Positions 8,082 to 15,269 of a DNA stretch of 16,407 nucleotides are shown piece by piece (within the stretch, counting starts at the first letter, position 1; every line of letters begins with the position of its first letter). The stretch is from JAQWQB01 sp047636995 (lineage in GTDB: Bacteria; Bacteroidota; Bacteroidia; Flavobacteriales_D; Sanyastnellaceae), in NCBI GenBank assembly GCA_047636995.1, contig JBLIGQ010000057.1, positions 1 to 16,407 on the forward strand. Direction: 5' to 3'. The translations under genes were made by a program, and so were the position numbers. The notes below the pieces were generated by a model that made no database searches, was not told the DNA's origin, and saw nothing but the letters and a program-made list of their open reading frames with translations.

Positions 8082-9020
8082 TTAGTATGGTGTTCCTTTG
8101 AAGCAACCAATGTTATACGGGAAATCATACGTCCAATGGTAATGGTACAATTCAATCATTTCTCCGTCCCAAAGCACTTGATGCGTATGACCATGACATT
8201 CGTCTAGGTCTTCGGACGATAGTATTTCGCCATTCTCACCGTGAGGTCCATAGATACCGAAACCATCTAACATATATCCCATCAGAGCTGAATGACCCGA
8301 AACATGAGTGTGAATGTGGTTTTGAAGATCTTCAGATGGGAAGTGATAATGATACCTTTCAGTGCCATCTGTATGTCCACCAAATCTATCCAAAATCTCA
8401 TGTGCCGCAGCATCATTTCCAAGTGTAGACGCACCATGATATATTGCGCTTCCACTGAGTGAAATACCTGAAGGGCCAAAAGGAACACAACTTGGCATAG
8501 CTGCAATTTCAGGGATTTCAGGAAACACATATTCCACTACATGGCTCGTAATAATATTCGGATTACCATCGTATTGATAGGCAATACTAGAAGGGTCGAT
8601 TGGAAAAACACCCGTAGGATGGTCTGGTAAAGCATTCCCTGTTATGAGGCGATTGCCGTTCCCATCAAGTGACACAATGAATTCACTGAACCAAGTATCA
8701 TTGCCTTCTACCTGAGGCTTGAGGGTATAGTTCCATGTGCCATCAGGATTCGTCCAATCACTTGCATCAGCATTTCCAGCACCATCAGCGGGAAGACCAC
8801 AAAGCCACAAAGACATAAAGTCTGGTTGCATGTCACCTTGATTTGCAATCAATACATTAGGTCCCCCAAATGGTAAATGAGTCAAATTTGCCGTTTCGGA
8901 CGCGGTTGGTTCTGAAATTTCCTCAGCATCATCTGATTTATCGCAACCAATAGTAAAAACGAACATGACCAAAAATAAAATGCCAATCGCCTTAGATGAA
9001 TGACTGTTTGTCTTCTTCAT
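8082..9020 (-). CDS. YHYH domain-containing lipoprotein
   Basis: Exported lipoprotein of 312 residues whose signal ends in TIGC (Cys26), followed by an acidic linker (DKSDDAEE) of the kind linked in Bacteroidota to outer-membrane sorting. The domain matches the YHYH family (Pfam PF14240), which has no known function. There are two YHYH motifs, at 223-226 (GTERYHYHFPSED) and 292-295 (ELYHYHWTY), separated by HSALMGYMLDGFGIYGPHG (about 243-261) and DLDECHGHTH (271-280), and closed by FPYNIGCFKG. Histidine clusters suggest metal binding, which is inference. It is the first gene of a two-gene unit with the sulfatase, 13 bases apart, so they probably work on the same material at the cell surface. 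Family call is firm and role is unknown. Confidence 0.9.
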   Translation of the reverse strand: MKKTNSHSSKAIGILFLVMFVFTIGCDKSDDAEEISEPTASETANLTHLPFGGPNVLIANQGDMQPDFMSLWLCGLPADGAGNADASDWTNPDGTWNYTLKPQVEGNDTWFSEFIVSLDGNGNRLITGNALPDHPTGVFPIDPSSIAYQYDGNPNIITSHVVEYVFPEIPEIAAMPSCVPFGPSGISLSGSAIYHGASTLGNDAAAHEILDRFGGHTDGTERYHYHFPSEDLQNHIHTHVSGHSALMGYMLDGFGIYGPHGENGEILSSEDLDECHGHTHQVLWDGEMIELYHYHWTYDFPYNIGCFKGTPY

Positions 9021-9081
9021 AATTGATTTGTTTTTGATTGGACTCTAGAGAGAACGATAGGTTTAATTTGGATCTGCATAA

Positions 9082-9582
9082 ACTGCCACTCCCCATGATA
9101 AGCGAATTGAAGTCTTTAAGCAAGTGAGCGATGCACATAATCTCACTATTTGTTTGGCCGCTCCTACCAGACAAGAACATGGCGTGTACATCAGCATGCT
9201 CCTCTTTCAATCCAACGTTTCGCCCAAAACCTTCTCCAAACAACTGCTTCACAGCGATGAACTTCTCTATTTCACTCCTGGAAAAGGACAGTTGATCTTT
9301 ACCGTGAAAGGAATCAAGGTGCCACCAGCCATGTGTTATGAATCGTTTCAAACAGCACATACGCAAAGGGCGCATGACCTCGTCGTTCAATTGTACGTTG
9401 CCAGCTTTGCGAAATCCAAATCTGGTATTGAGGAGGCATCTGCATATTATCTGAAAATAGCAGAAACGTTAGGAATGTCAGTTGCTCTGGTAGACGGTGC
9501 TTGGAGGTGTGATGGTTTTGAGGGTGCAGCAGGGGCCGCCTTTTGAATAGGTAAGTCTGCTGGAGCTGCATGGTCAATCTAA
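9082..9582 (+). pseudogene. Carbon-nitrogen hydrolase (nitrilase family) remnant
   Basis: Degraded fragment of a nitrilase-superfamily amidohydrolase. Homology-like sequence begins near 9082 (HDKRIEVFKQVSDAHNL), with a stop just before it (9079-9081), and reads APTRQEHGVYISMLLFQ, FSKQLLHSDELLYFTPG, AMCYESF, YVASFAKSKSG and RCDGF. The catalytic Lys (codon 9238-9240) and nucleophile Cys (9334-9336, in CYES) survive. The first ~70 residues carrying the catalytic Glu are gone, and there is no credible start (only a GTG at 9124). TGA at 9544-9546 cuts the frame, yet family-like residues (GKSAGAAW) continue in frame until TAA at about 9580. Intact relatives are about 250 residues. I infer a gene cut at its 5' end and accumulating stops. 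Expression of a 140-residue fragment from GTG 9124 is possible but unlikely to be active. Confidence 0.78.
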
Positions 9583-9787
9583 ATCATGCACAGGCCATTT
9601 GCCAACTTCAGTTGCCGAACCCTAAAACAGGGCTGCTAAATAAACATCATCGTTCTATTTATGAAACTTGAATCGTACACTCTGATTGCACTATTCATAC
9701 AATTGGACGCTTCAACGGCCTTTATAGAAGCGTTTAATATCAAGTTTAACCACATTACTTACTTCAAAACTTACTAGATAGTGCAGC

Positions 9788-9804
9788 ACCTTCGCAAACA
9801 AAAT
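9788..9804 (+). promoter_or_regulatory. Possible -7 type element directly before the TolB-N/TPR/AraC gene
   Basis: ACCTTCGCAAACAAAAT ends on the start codon at 9803. It resembles relaxed Bacteroidota -7 boxes (TAnnTTTGC with T to C), and a near-identical stretch occurs at 12018-12037 before the MDR gene. If it is a -7 box, the transcript would be almost leaderless. No TTG is seen at the expected distance. Confidence 0.2.
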
Positions 9805-11626
9805 GAGTATTTTAGTCATTCGAAAATTGCAAGAAGCTCCCAACATATCTGATAAAACCATCGCCGTTCTTCCGTTCGTGAACATGAGCACGAGTGAAGA
9901 AAATGAATATTTCAGCGATGGCATTACCGAAGAAATCATCAATGCCCTGGCAAAGATTAAGGGTCTCAAGGTTACCTCCAGAACATCTTCGTTTTTCTTT
10001 AAAAGAAAAAACATTCCCCTAACAGAAATTGGTAAGAAACTGGGCGTATCAACCCTTCTTGAAGGAAGCGTAAGGCTATCTGGAAATTCCATGCGCATTA
10101 CGGCACAGTTGATAGATGCTTCTGACGACTTTCATTTTTGGTCAGAAACATGGGACCGACAACTGGACCATATTTTTGAGGTACAAGATGAAATTAGTCT
10201 GCTAATTGCTGAAAGACTGCGAGAGCATTTCGGACACTTCGAAATTCAAGAACGTTTGGTTAAGAAAAAGACGGCTAGTTTAGACGCCTACACGCTTTTC
10301 CTTAAAGGCCGTCATTGTTTCAACAAGTGGAATCCTGAGGATGTGAAACAAGCCATGACGTTTTATGAAATGGCATTGAAACTAGACCCCAATCATGCAG
10401 AATCAATGGTTGGATTAGCAGATGCCTATAGCTTTCTGGCTACCATAACTGTCATTTCTTATGAAGAAGGCTGGGGTAAATGCCAACAGCTTACACAACA
10501 GGCCTTGAGCATCAACAGTGAGTTGCCTGCTGCTTATTACCAATTAGCCAACTTGGCATTTTTCACGGCGTGTGATTACAGAACCTCTTTTGAGCATGCC
10601 CGGAAAGCAATCGAACTGAATCCGAACCATGCGGAATCGCAACAGTTCATGGCGTTTCTCTATATACTAGCAGGCAAGAAGGTTGAAGCGCGAAACCATC
10701 TGAACATTGCGATCAGCATTGATCCACTCTCTCTGGAAACACAGTTCTTCAGTGGTTACCTCGATTATATGTTGGAAGATTACGCCCAGTCATTAAAAAA
10801 GTTGGATGTCTGTCTGGAGGCCAACCCCTTAAATATTCCTGTGCACTCAGTTAAAACGATTTGTCTCCTCAAAACAGAAAAACATGATGAGGCCATCAAT
10901 TATTTTGACTCCCTGCCATCTTCAATCTTAATACTTGGCGAAAAAGCTGGAGTGCAAGCATTAGGTTATGCTCTTAAAGGGGACCAAGCCAAAGCGGCAG
11001 AACACTTTGAACTGCTGAACATCCAAGCCCAGGCAGATGGAGGCTTTACAGCTGATTCATACCTGTTCTTACTCGCTGGGGCTACGGCAAAAAATGACCG
11101 CGCGTTTGAATGGGTAGAAGCTGCAATAACAAGCAGTTCTCCGTTATTGCTTCTTCGCTATGCTGACCCACTTGTCAACCCTATAAAAGACGATCAACGC
11201 TATGCGTCCTTCCACAAGCAGTTGTTCCCTGAAGACCTTTTCAATTCAAAAACAGTTGGCAAACAAAAAAAAGCACTACTTGATGAGGCCGCAGGTGCAA
11301 ACTACAAAGCCCGCCTGACAGAACTTCTCGATGAGGAGAAACCCTACCTCAAACCTAATCTTTCATTGCGTTCATTGGCCAATCAACTGGAAATTCATCC
11401 TAATCAACTTTCATGGTTATTAAATGACCGATTTGGAAAAAACTTCAACGAGTTCATCAATCACTATCGAATTGATGCATTTAAGAAATTAGCAAAAGAC
11501 CCTTCTAACAGCAACCTGACCATCATGGCGATGGCTTATGATTGTGGCTTTAATTCAAAAACGGTATTCAATACCTATTTCAAGAAGGAAGTAGGCACAA
11601 CCCCAAAGCAATTTTTGAATGGGTAG
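9803..11626 (+). CDS. TolB-N/TPR/AraC-type HTH regulator
   Basis: A 607-residue multidomain regulator. Residues ~18-120 form the TolB-N/FlgO-like domain that begins IAVLPFVNMS and contains YFSDGITEEIINALAKI, VTSRTSSF and LLEGSVRLSGN; this block is common in adenylate-cyclase and TPR regulators. Residues ~160-480 are tetratricopeptide-type helical repeats (ALKLDPNHAE, AIELNPNHAE and AISIDPLSLE mark repeat ends). The last ~105 residues are an AraC-type double helix-turn-helix (LSLRSLANQLEIHPNQLSWLL and IMAMAYDCGFNSKTVFNTYF, ending TTPKQFLNG). No transmembrane segment or signal is seen, so it should be a cytosolic DNA-binding protein with a sensory or protein-binding front half. The ATG at 9803 gives the complete first strand. 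The target is unknown: both neighbours (the decayed nitrilase upstream and the MDR oxidoreductase 455 bases downstream) are candidates only. Confidence 0.9.
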   Translation: MSILVIRKLQEAPNISDKTIAVLPFVNMSTSEENEYFSDGITEEIINALAKIKGLKVTSRTSSFFFKRKNIPLTEIGKKLGVSTLLEGSVRLSGNSMRITAQLIDASDDFHFWSETWDRQLDHIFEVQDEISLLIAERLREHFGHFEIQERLVKKKTASLDAYTLFLKGRHCFNKWNPEDVKQAMTFYEMALKLDPNHAESMVGLADAYSFLATITVISYEEGWGKCQQLTQQALSINSELPAAYYQLANLAFFTACDYRTSFEHARKAIELNPNHAESQQFMAFLYILAGKKVEARNHLNIAISIDPLSLETQFFSGYLDYMLEDYAQSLKKLDVCLEANPLNIPVHSVKTICLLKTEKHDEAINYFDSLPSSILILGEKAGVQALGYALKGDQAKAAEHFELLNIQAQADGGFTADSYLFLLAGATAKNDRAFEWVEAAITSSSPLLLLRYADPLVNPIKDDQRYASFHKQLFPEDLFNSKTVGKQKKALLDEAAGANYKARLTELLDEEKPYLKPNLSLRSLANQLEIHPNQLSWLLNDRFGKNFNEFINHYRIDAFKKLAKDPSNSNLTIMAMAYDCGFNSKTVFNTYFKKEVGTTPKQFLNG

Positions 11627-12081
11627 CTCACACAAATAGGGATAAGGACTGAATTCAATCAGCCAATATAACCTGCTCCGTAAACTTATTTATTTCTTGA
11701 TTCTGAACGTATATTGAATCTTCAATCTAAAAGGATTGTTTAAGGCTATGAAAGATCTCATCTGCGCTTTTAGAATGACCAGTCCACCAAATGCGTAACA
11801 TCGCATCTGTGTCACAAATCAGCTAAATACCACGTCTGACATTAGCTGAAATTGAAGTGATCTTCATTTTTCGTCAGAGAACTTAAGCCCTTTCATATTT
11901 CCTTCTTCTATTTTAAATTCATTTTCATTTTCTAGCTCTGTCTGAGTTCAAGAAGAATCCTGCGAACCTTCCTCAAAGTTCTGATATGTAAATCCGCACG
12001 CATACTTGGTATTCCGAACCTTCGCAGAAAACAAAATCTGCACTTTTGTCCCAGACAATCAGACGAAAGAAGCAAGAAATT
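11627..12081 (+). other. 455-base intergenic region without a recognisable gene
   Basis: No frame here gives a credible protein. An 8-bp perfect inverted repeat, TCAGCTAA (11819-11826) and TTAGCTGA (11842-11849), has a 15-base spacer. TCTGAC inside that spacer (11835-11840) is complementary to GTCAGA at 11873-11878. A weak hairpin TGAAG-TGAT-CTTCA followed by TTTTT lies at 11853-11871 and could serve as a poor terminator for the upstream regulator. ACCTTCGCAGAAAACAAAAT at 12018-12037 may be a promoter element for the next gene. None is strong. Confidence 0.4.
12018..12037 (+). promoter_or_regulatory. Possible -7 type element before the MDR oxidoreductase gene
   Basis: ACCTTCGCAGAAAACAAAAT lies 45 bases before the preferred start at 12082 and repeats, with a 3-base insertion, the stretch that ends on the start codon of the regulator at 9803. 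It may be a relaxed Bacteroidota -7 box or a shared operator-like site. No matching -33 TTG at the right distance is seen. Confidence 0.2.
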
Positions 12082-13086
12082 ATGAAAGCAATTATAACAA
12101 CCGGCTACGGCTCACCAGAAATTTTCAAACTTGATGATGTGGCAAAGCCAACAGCAATGTCAACCGAACTTCTTGTCAGAATTCACGCATCATCTGTCAC
12201 GAAGGCAGATGCCATGATGCGCACCGGAAAGCCATATATCGGAAGACTTTTCATGGGTTTAACGAAGCCAAAGAACGACATTGGAGGAACTGGTTTTTCT
12301 GGCGTTATTGACGCTATTGGCTCAGCAGTCACACAATTTAAAGTAGGCGACAAGGTCTTTGGAGAAAACATCAAAACGTTTGGAACATATGCCGAATACG
12401 TAAAGGTTGCTGAAGATGGAGTTGTAGCTCATTTGCCCGAAAACCTAAGTTTTGAAGAAGCCGCAGGAATGTGTGATGGCGGCATTACGTCGCTCAATTT
12501 CCTTTGTAACCTGGGGAACATTAAAGCGGGTCAAAAGGTACTTATTAATGGTGCTTCGGGAGCCCTAGGAACAGCAGCCATTCAAATTGCGAAGCATTTC
12601 GGAGCAGAAGTAACGGGTGTTTGCAGCACCAAAAACATTTCGCTTGTGCGGGAATTGGGAGCTGATGATGTCATCGATTATACCCAGTCTGACTTCACCG
12701 CAAATGCAAATAGCTACGACCTTATTTATGATACGGTTGGCTTGTGCCCTTTTGCTGATTGCCGCAATGCGCTAAAAGAGAATGGCATCTATGCTTCGCC
12801 CGTTTTAGGAATAGCTTTGTTGTGCAATGTCATCTCCACTTCCCTATTTGGAAAGAAGAAAGCCAAATTCTCAGCTACAGGCGCTTTACCAGAAAAAGAA
12901 ATCAAAAGATTGCTAGGATTGCTCATTGAGCTTGTTGAAGCGGGTCATTTAAAAGGAGTCGTTGACCGAACTTATGCTTTAGACCAAATTGCCGATGCCC
13001 ACATATACATTGATAAAGGCCACAAGATTGGAAACGTCGTGTTAAAGCCTGTAGCCTTAACCGAAACACCACGTCTTCAGCCATGA
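12082..13086 (+). CDS. Zinc-independent MDR oxidoreductase (quinone-oxidoreductase-like)
   Basis: NAD(P)-dependent medium-chain dehydrogenase/reductase of 334 residues, expected in the cytosol; the substrate (quinone, enone or alcohol) is not determinable. The frame could start at TTG 12046, but ATG 12082 gives MKAIITTGYGSPE, the classic MDR N-terminus, so it is preferred. GVIDAIGSAVTQFKVGDKVFG at about 74-94 is the GroES-like core, and NGASGALGTAAIQIAK at 156-171 is the nucleotide-binding loop, followed by GADDVIDY. The structural and catalytic zinc-ligand cysteines of classical alcohol dehydrogenases are absent, placing it in the zinc-less quinone-oxidoreductase-like branch. C-terminal GKIGNVVL-like ending (HKIGNVVLKP) is intact. 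It appears monocistronic. Confidence 0.92.
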   Translation: MKAIITTGYGSPEIFKLDDVAKPTAMSTELLVRIHASSVTKADAMMRTGKPYIGRLFMGLTKPKNDIGGTGFSGVIDAIGSAVTQFKVGDKVFGENIKTFGTYAEYVKVAEDGVVAHLPENLSFEEAAGMCDGGITSLNFLCNLGNIKAGQKVLINGASGALGTAAIQIAKHFGAEVTGVCSTKNISLVRELGADDVIDYTQSDFTANANSYDLIYDTVGLCPFADCRNALKENGIYASPVLGIALLCNVISTSLFGKKKAKFSATGALPEKEIKRLLGLLIELVEAGHLKGVVDRTYALDQIADAHIYIDKGHKIGNVVLKPVALTETPRLQP

Positions 13087-13197
13087 CACGAGCTATCTTA
13101 GAACCGAAATAGCACTGTTTTGTTTTGTTTTTGGCCCGACTATTGCATTGCTTATAGATGTCAAACACTTTAGTTAGGCACTATTTAATACAGTAAT

Positions 13198-13389
13198 ATG
13201 ATTAAGGGAAAAGTAAAATTTTTCAACGAGACCAAAGGATTTGGTTTCATTCAAGAAGAAAACTCAGAAACAGAGCACTTTGTGCACGTATCAGGATTGA
13301 TCGATGAAATTCGAGATGAAGATGCGGTTGAGTTTGATCTCAAAGAAGGTAAAAAAGGAATGAATGCAGTAAACGTAAAAGTCGTTTAA
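13198..13389 (+). CDS. Cold-shock domain protein (CspA family)
   Basis: Small single-stranded nucleic-acid-binding protein of 63 residues acting as an RNA chaperone. It is one OB-fold cold-shock domain: GKVKFFNETKGFGFI carries the RNP1-like motif (KGFGFI), and HFVHVSGL is RNP2 (usual form VFVHxS). The C-terminus (GMNAVNVKVV) closes the barrel. Length is at the short end of the usual 65-70. The start ATG has no Shine-Dalgarno. It stands alone, 111 bases after the MDR gene, and is followed by a strong intrinsic terminator, so it is a single-gene transcript. The leader is T-rich, but no temperature-sensing structure can be claimed. Confidence 0.95.
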   Translation: MIKGKVKFFNETKGFGFIQEENSETEHFVHVSGLIDEIRDEDAVEFDLKEGKKGMNAVNVKVV

Positions 13390-13417
13390 TACACATAAGT
13401 AATTTTTTATTGAAGAA

Positions 13418-13446
13418 GGGCCTGTCGAGAGACGGGCCCTTTTTTT
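13418..13446 (+). terminator. Intrinsic terminator of the cold-shock gene
   Basis: GGGCCTGTC (13418-13426), loop GAGA, then GACGGGCCC (13431-13439) forms a 9-bp stem with one G-T pair, followed by seven T (13440-13446). It lies 28 bases after the cold-shock stop codon and is the only strong rho-independent terminator seen in the window. Confidence 0.93.
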
Positions 13447-13766
13447 GTCCGCCTGCATTTTAGCGCTTGCTTCACAACAGGCACTGAAGCTTTGGCGGAA
13501 GATAAAGTAGATGAGTCCATGAATCATTTAATAGATTACGATTTGGGTGAATTGGTAGGTGAATTGGTTGTTGTTGGATCCAGGAAGCCGACGGATACAA
13601 ATTAGTTCCATACGTCTACAAAGTTGTTGTTGAGGGTATTGGAATTGTACCGAGCTTCGCCGTGGGGAAAGGGCTAATCTTATTCCTATATATTTACGGC
13701 GCGTGCCAAACCGAATTCAATCAAAAAAAGGAAACTGTCTTTTACCCCCTGGAAACGAATCGGTAT
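13447..13766 (+). other. 320-base spacer with broken coding-like sequence
   Basis: No intact gene. One frame reads protein-like residues (TTGTEALAEDKVDESMNHL continuing to GELVVVGSRKP) and stops at a TAG at 13603-13605. A second frame, open from 13563, reads DGYKLVPYVYKVVVEGIGIV and continues into the next gene's frame. The two overlap for about 40 bases, as a frameshifted relic would. Neither half is recognised. A near-perfect 12-base tandem duplication (GGTGAATTGGTA/T) lies around 13545-13570. It may simply be chance. Confidence 0.25.
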
Positions 13767-14162
13767 ATGAAAAATCATTTCTCTCACTTCCTTCTCAGCT
13801 TGTTCTTATTTCTCTGTCTTCTTTTCACCGCTTCCGAGAAAGAACAAGAATGCTCAGAAAAGTACATTGCGCGCGTTCAAAGCGCAGAAGGTCCAACGAC
13901 TGCCGCTTTGAATCAGCTTATTGCGTTGAACGTATCCTTCGGCACAAGCAATGGATGCCAACGTTTCAATCGCTTTTACACTATCTCAGCAGAAAAGGAA
14001 GTCGCAATCCAATTGGAAGTGCTTGAAGAAGGTTGCGCATACACACAAGAAGCGCTACTGCGATCTGAGGCATTTACGTTTGGGTCACAGGAAGCAGGTG
14101 AATACCTCTTGAAGTTTCAAAAAGGCACTTCGTTTGTTGAACATACAATCACCGCAGATTAA
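13767..14162 (+). CDS. Small exported protein with a cysteine pair
   Basis: A 131-residue predicted secreted or periplasmic protein. The frame is open further upstream (GTG 13662), but ATG 13767 begins a good Sec signal (MKNHFSHFLLSLFLFLCLLFTA), so that start is preferred. The mature part is beta-rich, with a NGCQRFNRFY block (Cys64), an EEGC block (Cys90) and a closing strand pattern AGEYLLKFQKGTSFVEHTI. This layout recalls small Bacteroidota Ig/beta-sandwich exported proteins in which an 'NxCG-x-F' and a 'GC' cysteine are paired, but no family name can be given. It lies 8 bases before the next exported protein, so they are probably co-transcribed. Function unknown. Confidence 0.7.
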   Translation: MKNHFSHFLLSLFLFLCLLFTASEKEQECSEKYIARVQSAEGPTTAALNQLIALNVSFGTSNGCQRFNRFYTISAEKEVAIQLEVLEEGCAYTQEALLRSEAFTFGSQEAGEYLLKFQKGTSFVEHTITAD

Positions 14163-14170
14163 CTCAAGCT

Positions 14171-15220
14171 ATGCATACACTTTTTAAGATTGGAATGATA
14201 GGGCTACTGCTCCTAATATGCAGTTCGCTCTTCGCGCAGCTAGGAAAAACATGGCCCTACTCTGCTAATTATCCCTACACCCTCAAAGGTCCTGTAAAAA
14301 CGTGGAAGCTTACGGGCGAAAAAGGAGTCCTTCGCACACTGTCGTATTCCAAAGAGGGCAAGTTGCTTGAAGACAATTCACGTAATTCTAGCGGATCTTC
14401 CTCTTCTAAACAAAACATGCCCCCTTTGGTGAAGAAAGAATTGGAAACAATTGTGAATGCAGCAGATTTGCAAGGCTCCTCGCTCTTCACCTATGTTCTG
14501 AACGAACGTGGTCAAATCTTGGAACGAAAATCTCAGAATTCGTTGCTCACGAATCTCTTCGATGAAGACGGGAACATCTTGATCAGCAAATCACATTCGT
14601 TGCACACCCAAACACGCGCTTGGAACAGCATACATCATGATGAGCTTACCTACACCTTCACAGACACTTTAACCACTATCACCATCTTAAAATACAACGA
14701 ACTGGGCGGTTTGATTGATTTCCAGCACCATGATAACAACATGGACAATAGCTACCGCATAGCTTACGAAAGAGATTCAGCCAATCACATGATTGAGCGA
14801 CGAGAATATGACACCATTGAAATCTCCTACAGCAAAGATGACTCTGCCACCCGAATTGCCAAGGCTGCGAAAGATGAAACGTTCGATATAGAAACACTCA
14901 TCCCTCATTTCTGGAGGCAATCAGGCACTACTCCCACAAGAGAACTGTTTTCATACGATTCTGAAGGAAGACGCATCGGTTACACCTGTTACTGCTTGCG
15001 CACGCGCAATGTCCCTTTTGATAGTTTCAAGGCTGAATGGGAGTATGATGAAGCTGGTAAAATCATCAAAGAGACACAGTACAAAAGACATGAGACGTAC
15101 CAAGAGTTCTGGTTGGATACGGAGCTATTCTATGATGCGTATGAGAATATCATTGAAGAAAAGATCAATTACGGCGGGCGGTTGTATGTTTTCAATTATG
15201 CCATCGAGTATTGGAAGTAA
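14171..15220 (+). CDS. Exported protein with YD-like beta repeats
   Basis: A 349-residue protein with a Sec signal (residues 1-23, likely cut after SSLFAQ). The mature chain is made of short beta strands separated by turn motifs of the type F/Y-D-x-x-G-x, for example NERGQILERK (about 121), FDEDGNILISK (about 139), YDSEGRRIGY (about 267) and YDEAGKIIKET (about 293). These resemble the YD/Rhs-like repeats that build long beta sheets, but the chain is far shorter than an Rhs toxin and has no toxin domain. I do not recognise a named family. It lies between two other exported proteins, 8 bases after one and 49 bases before the alpha/beta hydrolase. Role unknown; an envelope or surface-associated role is inference. 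Confidence 0.75.
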   Translation: MHTLFKIGMIGLLLLICSSLFAQLGKTWPYSANYPYTLKGPVKTWKLTGEKGVLRTLSYSKEGKLLEDNSRNSSGSSSSKQNMPPLVKKELETIVNAADLQGSSLFTYVLNERGQILERKSQNSLLTNLFDEDGNILISKSHSLHTQTRAWNSIHHDELTYTFTDTLTTITILKYNELGGLIDFQHHDNNMDNSYRIAYERDSANHMIERREYDTIEISYSKDDSATRIAKAAKDETFDIETLIPHFWRQSGTTPTRELFSYDSEGRRIGYTCYCLRTRNVPFDSFKAEWEYDEAGKIIKETQYKRHETYQEFWLDTELFYDAYENIIEEKINYGGRLYVFNYAIEYWK

Positions 15221-15269
15221 TGCCACTGCTTATTGCTAATTTCGAACTCTAGAAATTTCAAAAAACTCC

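Noticed and set aside
7166..8207. Several plus-strand open frames of 61-110 codons across the sulfatase gene
   Set aside because: They lie antisense to a sulfatase with intact motifs, have no family features and are explained by its codon use.
8992..9577. Minus-strand frames of 132 and 87 codons over the nitrilase remnant
   Set aside because: The plus strand has clear nitrilase motifs here; the antisense frames show none.
9661..9777. 38-codon plus-strand frame beginning with ATG before the TolB-N/TPR/AraC gene
   Set aside because: Short, no Shine-Dalgarno, no recognisable sequence; it could be leader sequence or chance.
13291..13527. 78-codon minus-strand frame over the cold-shock gene and terminator
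   Set aside because: It is antisense to a certain gene and crosses a strong terminator hairpin.
13662..13766. Upstream GTG start with a lipobox-like IYGAC for the two-cysteine exported protein
   Set aside because: A full signal peptide begins at ATG 13767, which would be buried inside the protein if translation began at GTG 13662.
14171..15220. Considered an Rhs/polymorphic toxin
   Set aside because: Too short, no RHS core ending, no toxin domain and no immunity gene; only YD-like turns are shared.
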